From Balneolaceae bacterium (GTDB taxonomy: Bacteria; Bacteroidota; Rhodothermia; Balneolales; Balneolaceae), in NCBI GenBank assembly GCA_007129085.1, contig SKWF01000061.1, positions 1 to 17,785 of the forward strand: a stretch of DNA of 17,785 nt. The letters run 5' to 3'. Positions 14,423 through 17,785 of the stretch are shown here, piece after piece. Below the pieces are notes generated by a model. The model did not search any database. It was given only the letters and a program-made list of their open reading frames with translations, and was not told where the DNA came from. The stretch's first letter is position 1. Every line of letters starts with the position of its first letter. A program made the translations under genes and the position numbers.

Positions 14423-14878
14423 ATGAATACTGACGCAATTCTCGACCAGGTTACATCTATTATTTCGACCAACAAATCACGCAACGAAAAATTACAGCAG
14501 ATAAGCGAACTGCTGGATAAAGAGGTAGACGTCTTTGACTGGACAGGCTTCTACATCTCTTCAGAAACTGAAGAGGAGATGCTTGAGCTGGGGCCATTTG
14601 TGGGCGAAGAGACCGATCACACCAAAATACCGTACGGAACAGGAATTTGCGGACAGGCAGCCGAAACCTTTGATACATTTGTGATACAGGATGTTACAAA
14701 GTCGGATAACTATCTTGCCTGTAGCGCAGATGTAAAATCTGAAATTGTGGTCCCCATTATGAAAAATGGCGAGTTTGTTGCGGAGTTAGATATCGACTCG
14801 CACAAAAAAGATGCTATCACACCCGAACTGAGAGAGTTGTGCGAGAGTATCTGCAAAAAGCTGGAAGCAATCTTTTAA
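14423..14878 (+). CDS. GAF-domain protein of the free methionine-(R)-sulfoxide reductase type
   Basis: 151 residues, one GAF domain. The order of motifs follows the fRMsr family: DWTGFYI (39-45), LGPFVGEETDHTKIPYGTGICGQAAE (56-81), VIQDVTKSDNYLACSADVKSEIVVPI (87-112) and ELDIDSH (121-127). Members reduce free methionine-R-sulfoxide using thioredoxin. Two of the three family cysteines are present, Cys76 in GICG and Cys100 in LACS. The first one, normally about ten residues before GICG, is absent: the region reads GEETDH. The protein may use another thiol partner or only bind a small ligand. It is transcribed away from marC, and its stop lies 3 bp from the stop of the convergent MscS gene. Confidence 0.82.
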   Translation: MNTDAILDQVTSIISTNKSRNEKLQQISELLDKEVDVFDWTGFYISSETEEEMLELGPFVGEETDHTKIPYGTGICGQAAETFDTFVIQDVTKSDNYLACSADVKSEIVVPIMKNGEFVAELDIDSHKKDAITPELRELCESICKKLEAIF

Positions 14879-14881
14879 ATC

Positions 14882-15769
14882 TTACTCTTCTGTTTTCGCC
14901 TGCTTAAACGGTACATCAATACTTGAACGTACGTGCAGATCGCGCTGAGGAAATGGAATTTCAATTCCGTACTTCTCAAACTTTCTTACGATGGCTTGAT
15001 TGAGCTCATTTCGGAGTAGATACCGCTCTTTAACATTTGGCACCCATACCCGTAGCTGCATATCCCACGAGGAATCGCCAAATGCTCGCAAATGTACCTG
15101 ATGCTTGGGGTTCCTTAAAATCTCTGTATGCTCTTCAGCCACTTCATTCAGCGCCTTTAGTACATCATCAAGGTTTGATGAGTACGAGACGCCTACCTCA
15201 ATATCAAGCCGGAACGTAGGATCGCCGTGCGAATAGTTTACCACATTATTTGACACAAACTCCGTATTGGGAACAATAATTGAGATGTTATTGAGTGTCC
15301 GAATTTTCGTGGATCGAATGTTAATCTCTGTCACATCTCCCTCAATCCCCGCCACTTCAACCCGGTCGCCCACGACAATGGGCCGCTCGAACATCACAAT
15401 CAAACCGGAAATAAAGTTGGCGGTAACATTTTGCAATCCAAAACCTATACCGACTGACAACAGTCCGAAAATTACGGCGAGTCCGGTCAGATCAATCCCC
15501 ACAAACTGTAGGGATATCAAAAAACCGATGGTTACAATAATATATTGCGAAACCCGCGACAAGGTATACTTCAGGCCTGAATCAATTTCAAACCTATTTA
15601 GAAATTTTCCCTGCAAAAACCTGCGAACAAACCCACCCAGATAGAGAAAAATGGATAAGAAAATAAAAAATACAACCAGCGAAGATATGGTAACCGGCGT
15701 ATCCTGCAAGCTAAAAAGCTCGAGACTTAGAACGTTTTGCAGCTCACTTAAAAACTCATTCAATTCCAT
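14882..15769 (-). CDS. MscS-family small mechanosensitive channel
   Basis: 295 residues, close to the E. coli MscS length. Membrane segments lie at about 27-47 and 75-93, and the pore helix TM3 at about 95-127 (GIGFGLQNVTANFISGLIVMFERP). The beta domain follows with VVGDRVEVAGIEGDVTEINIRSTKIRTLNN and the MscS hallmark IIVPNTEFVSNNVVNYS (164-180). The C-terminal alpha/beta domain ends with KYGIEIPFPQRDLHVR, also typical. The channel would open under membrane tension to release solutes during osmotic downshock. It is encoded 82 bp downstream of two outer-membrane-like genes on the same strand and converges on the GAF gene with a 3-bp gap and no terminator between. Confidence 0.95.
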   Translation of the reverse strand: MELNEFLSELQNVLSLELFSLQDTPVTISSLVVFFIFLSIFLYLGGFVRRFLQGKFLNRFEIDSGLKYTLSRVSQYIIVTIGFLISLQFVGIDLTGLAVIFGLLSVGIGFGLQNVTANFISGLIVMFERPIVVGDRVEVAGIEGDVTEINIRSTKIRTLNNISIIVPNTEFVSNNVVNYSHGDPTFRLDIEVGVSYSSNLDDVLKALNEVAEEHTEILRNPKHQVHLRAFGDSSWDMQLRVWVPNVKERYLLRNELNQAIVRKFEKYGIEIPFPQRDLHVRSSIDVPFKQAKTEE

Positions 15770-15851
15770 AAATAGCCATACTTAATTATCTGCATAGTCT
15801 ATTTAAAGATCAGGTAAGATCAAAACAGAAAACAGAACCTGTACGAATTTT

Positions 15852-16451
15852 TTAAAACCGGCCAAACCGAAGGGCCAAAATTGCCGAGGCTCCCGAGAGG
15901 TCCGAATCACTTGTTCCCGCCAGGTTTACCCCTGACGTATAACGGTAATAAACTCCGCCACTTACCCGAAACCATCTTGTAATATTCAGATTGGCATTCA
16001 CTCCCGGCTGAAACAGAAAATAGCGATCTGAACTCTTTCCAATTTCAGTATCGAAATCTTTTAAACGGACTGTGCCTGCACCAATTGTTGTTTGAACTCC
16101 GGCATGTACTAACCGATTTGATCTGTACAAATATTCCAGCTCAAAACCACCATAATTGGTTGACATATCATAAGACTCTCCATTAATTTCTGTGGCAGAT
16201 TCAAAGTCATTTGCGGTGCGATAGCTGCCCAAACCTATATTCAAAGCATGACCGTTATTGAACCCGATAACCCATGCACCACGGCTGCCTCTCAAGTATG
16301 CCGCCTCATTATTAACAGATGTTACGCCAAATTGAGTGGCTCCGAACCCGCCGTGCCTAACATCAGCCGTAAACAGTGTTTCGCTCTGCTGTGCATTGGT
16401 TAGCATTGGCACTGCCAAAAACAGAATGGATATTATTACAAATAGCCTCAT
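15852..16451 (-). CDS. Small outer-membrane-like protein, paralogue 2
   Basis: 199 residues. The signal peptide (about 1-20, ending TNAQQ) is followed by alternating hydrophobic/polar strands rich in Gly, Tyr and Phe and by a C-terminal aromatic (LALRFGRF), as in beta-barrels inserted by BAM. It shares an evident common pattern with the upstream gene: SETLF...HGGFG near the start, YGGFELEY..RSNRLVH and GAG..RLKDF in the middle, and YFLFQPGVNANLNITRWFRVSGGVYYRYTSG near the end. No enzyme motif is seen. The start codon overlaps the upstream stop (ATGA), so the pair is probably translationally coupled and arose by tandem duplication. I recognise the type from unannotated Bacteroidota proteins but not its function. 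Confidence 0.7.
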   Translation of the reverse strand: MRLFVIISILFLAVPMLTNAQQSETLFTADVRHGGFGATQFGVTSVNNEAAYLRGSRGAWVIGFNNGHALNIGLGSYRTANDFESATEINGESYDMSTNYGGFELEYLYRSNRLVHAGVQTTIGAGTVRLKDFDTEIGKSSDRYFLFQPGVNANLNITRWFRVSGGVYYRYTSGVNLAGTSDSDLSGASAILALRFGRF

Positions 16452-17062
16452 AAAAATTTCCCAAATTTTAGAGTTAGTACCCCATTTATACCGGAAAAAT
16501 CCTGATCTGTAAATCCCGCATCGTCAATGCCGTTTGTAAACCGATAAGTAGCCCCGGCAGCAATTCTGAAAAATTTGGTTACGTTGAGCTCGGCATGCAA
16601 ACCAGGCTCAAACACAAAATAAGGCTCAACATCCTCGTTAATATTTTGATGATGCTGATCGCGCAGCGACACCCCTCCTGCACCAATTAAAGATGAGATC
16701 GTAAAATGGGCGAGCCGGTGTGAACTTCGGGTATATTCCACCTCAAATCCGCCATAACCATTTACAGCATACATTTCAGTAATCGATGGGGATTCATGAT
16801 TCGATGCAAGCCCGTAACCACCACCCCCAATCGATAGTGAATGGCGCCCATCGAAGCTGATAATCCAACCTCCGCGGCCACCCACCCATATTCCCGTTGA
16901 TCCTGCCACATCCCCGATTTTTACAACCGGGCCACCAAATCCACCGTGTGAAGTCTCCCCATCAAATAACGTTTGCACCTCCTGGGCTTCTGCCGATGGA
17001 GCAAACAAAAAAATTGTTAACAGAACTGATAATCCCGCAAGTAACGTCAGTTTAGTTTTCAT
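16448..17062 (-). CDS. Small outer-membrane-like protein, paralogue 1
   Basis: 204 residues. The signal peptide (about 1-26, ending SAEAQE) is followed by HGGFGGPVVKIGDV, GGRGGWIISFDGRHSLSIGGGGYG, NGYGGFEVEYTRSSHRLAH, and YFVFEPGLHAELNVTKFFRIAAGATYRF. The C-terminus LKFGKFL is aromatic and barrel-like. It is the upstream partner of the paralogue at 15852-16451, and the Gly-rich strand region is better conserved here than there. No catalytic motif is visible; an outer-membrane or periplasmic beta-structure is the best guess. The gap to glycogen phosphorylase (17063-17146) has a TATAAT-like run near 17084, but I could not pair it with a -35 element. Confidence 0.7.
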   Translation of the reverse strand: MKTKLTLLAGLSVLLTIFLFAPSAEAQEVQTLFDGETSHGGFGGPVVKIGDVAGSTGIWVGGRGGWIISFDGRHSLSIGGGGYGLASNHESPSITEMYAVNGYGGFEVEYTRSSHRLAHFTISSLIGAGGVSLRDQHHQNINEDVEPYFVFEPGLHAELNVTKFFRIAAGATYRFTNGIDDAGFTDQDFSGINGVLTLKFGKFL

Positions 17063-17146
17063 CTGGCTCTCGCATTTGAGTTTATATTATACCCATTTTA
17101 CGAAAGCTCATCTTCCGGGTTGCGGTAAATTCAGCCTAATTACCAA

Positions 17147-17785
17147 TTATTTTTTCACATCCACATCCCAAATCTCCTCGGCATAATCGCGAATGGTTCG
17201 GTCTGATGAAAACTTTCCGACTCTAGCTGTATTCAACAGAGCCATTCGGTTCCACGCTTTTTGATCTTTATAGAGCTCATCCACTTTTGCCTGCTCTTCG
17301 AGATACGCCTCGTAATCAGCCAGCACTAAAAAGTAATCGCCTTTATGCAGCAGGGAGTCAATGATCGGCTTAAACAGCTCGGTATCTTCGTTAAAGAATC
17401 CATCCTTAATTTGATCCAACGCCTGTTTCAGCTCATCATGTGCATTGTAGTAATCCCACGGATTATAGCCCTCATGACGCAACCGCTCTACATCATCCAC
17501 GGTGTTTCCGAAAATGAAGATATTTTCATCGCCGACCTCTTCCTTAATCTCTACGTTTGCTCCATCAAGCGTACCGATGGTAAGCGCACCGTTCAGGGCA
17601 AACTTCATATTTCCGGTTCCTGAAGCTTCAAAGCCTGCCGTGGAAATCTGCTCGGAGAGGTTTGCTGATGGTATCATCTTCTCGGCCAGCGTTACGCTGT
17701 AGTTTTCAAGGAACAGGAATTTCAGTTTATCGCCCACATCAGGGTCATTGTTGATCTTCTCACCAACGTCGTTCATCAGCTTGAT
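17147..17785 (-). CDS. glgP: Glycogen/alpha-glucan phosphorylase (C-terminal part, runs off right edge)
   Basis: The open frame enters from the right edge (IKLMNDVGEKINN) and ends at 17147, covering about 212 residues of a protein that is normally about 800 or more. The segment holds the catalytic core near the pyridoxal-phosphate site: NYSVTLAEKMIPSANLSEQI, then STAGFEASGTGNMKFALNGA. The Lys of GNMK, the family's PLP-bearing residue, is encoded at 17603-17605. TIGTLDGANVEIKEE follows. The end (KAWNRMALLNTARVGKFSSDRTIRDYAEEIW) is the usual phosphorylase C-terminus. It releases glucose-1-phosphate from storage glucan. No other glycogen genes are in the window. The next gene starts 84 bp downstream on the same strand, and only a weak 5-bp hairpin is seen in between. 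Confidence 0.95.
   Translation of the reverse strand: MKLMNDVGEKINNDPDVGDKLKFLFLENYSVTLAEKMIPSANLSEQISTAGFEASGTGNMKFALNGALTIGTLDGANVEIKEEVGDENIFIFGNTVDDVERLRHEGYNPWDYYNAHDELKQALDQIKDGFFNEDTELFKPIIDSLLHKGDYFLVLADYEAYLEEQAKVDELYKDQKAWNRMALLNTARVGKFSSDRTIRDYAEEIWDVDVKK

Noticed and set aside
15267..15644. 125-aa plus-strand ORF inside the MscS gene
   Set aside because: Antisense shadow of the conserved pore and beta domain; no recognisable domain.
17078..17092. TATAAT-like promoter before the outer-membrane-like pair
   Set aside because: TATAATATAAA is present on the minus strand, but there is no matching -35 or -33 element, and the TATAAT consensus is not typical for this type of bacterium.

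Overview
The window looks like a chromosomal segment from a Bacteroidota-like bacterium, most likely the Balneolota/Rhodothermota side (inference). Supporting signs: almost no start codon has a Shine-Dalgarno sequence, there is a giant periplasmic two-component-propeller histidine kinase, there are small aromatic-terminated beta-barrel-like proteins, and several proteins carry acidic stretches as in mild halophiles. No tRNA, rRNA, insertion sequence, CRISPR array or phage gene was seen. The content is mostly envelope, signalling and transport genes.

Left part (1-3256). The N-terminus of a lipoprotein with a carboxypeptidase-regulatory-like fold runs off the left edge; it is preceded by a possible 9-codon leader ORF with an unusually good Shine-Dalgarno. 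Next comes a minus-strand pair whose frames overlap by 20 bp: a stand-alone cyclic-nucleotide-binding domain protein followed by an AI-2E/PerM-type permease. A 242-bp divergent promoter region with palindromes separates it from a plus-strand LPP20-like lipoprotein that ends in a strong intrinsic terminator.

Middle part (3280-11574). A plus-strand pair encodes a CHASE2 adenylate cyclase with intact catalytic residues and, 21 bp later, a secreted SH3-M48 metalloprotease. A convergent terminator separates it from a minus-strand run: 14-blade propeller histidine kinase (HisKA_3), NarL/LuxR response regulator, and a secreted TPR protein. The cyclase and the cyclic-nucleotide-binding protein lie within about 1 kb of each other, which suggests (inference) a local cAMP circuit that may act on the permease.

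Right part (11675-17785). On the minus strand a MarC-type membrane protein and a DinB-fold protein are coupled (TGATG overlap) and lie upstream of an AGCS sodium:amino-acid symporter. The conserved N-terminus of the symporter is open and in frame but contains no ATG, GTG or TTG; an ATT stands where the start is expected. This is the most unusual single observation here. A plus-strand GAF protein of the free-methionine-sulfoxide-reductase type lacks one family cysteine. It converges (3-bp gap) on a MscS channel, which is preceded by two overlapping paralogous outer-membrane-like proteins and the C-terminal part of glycogen phosphorylase at the right edge.

No wholly new multi-gene system is proven. 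The best candidates for novelty are the cNMP-domain/permease coupling next to an adenylate cyclase, the start-less symporter, and the palindromes at the promoters of the LPP20 and histidine kinase genes.
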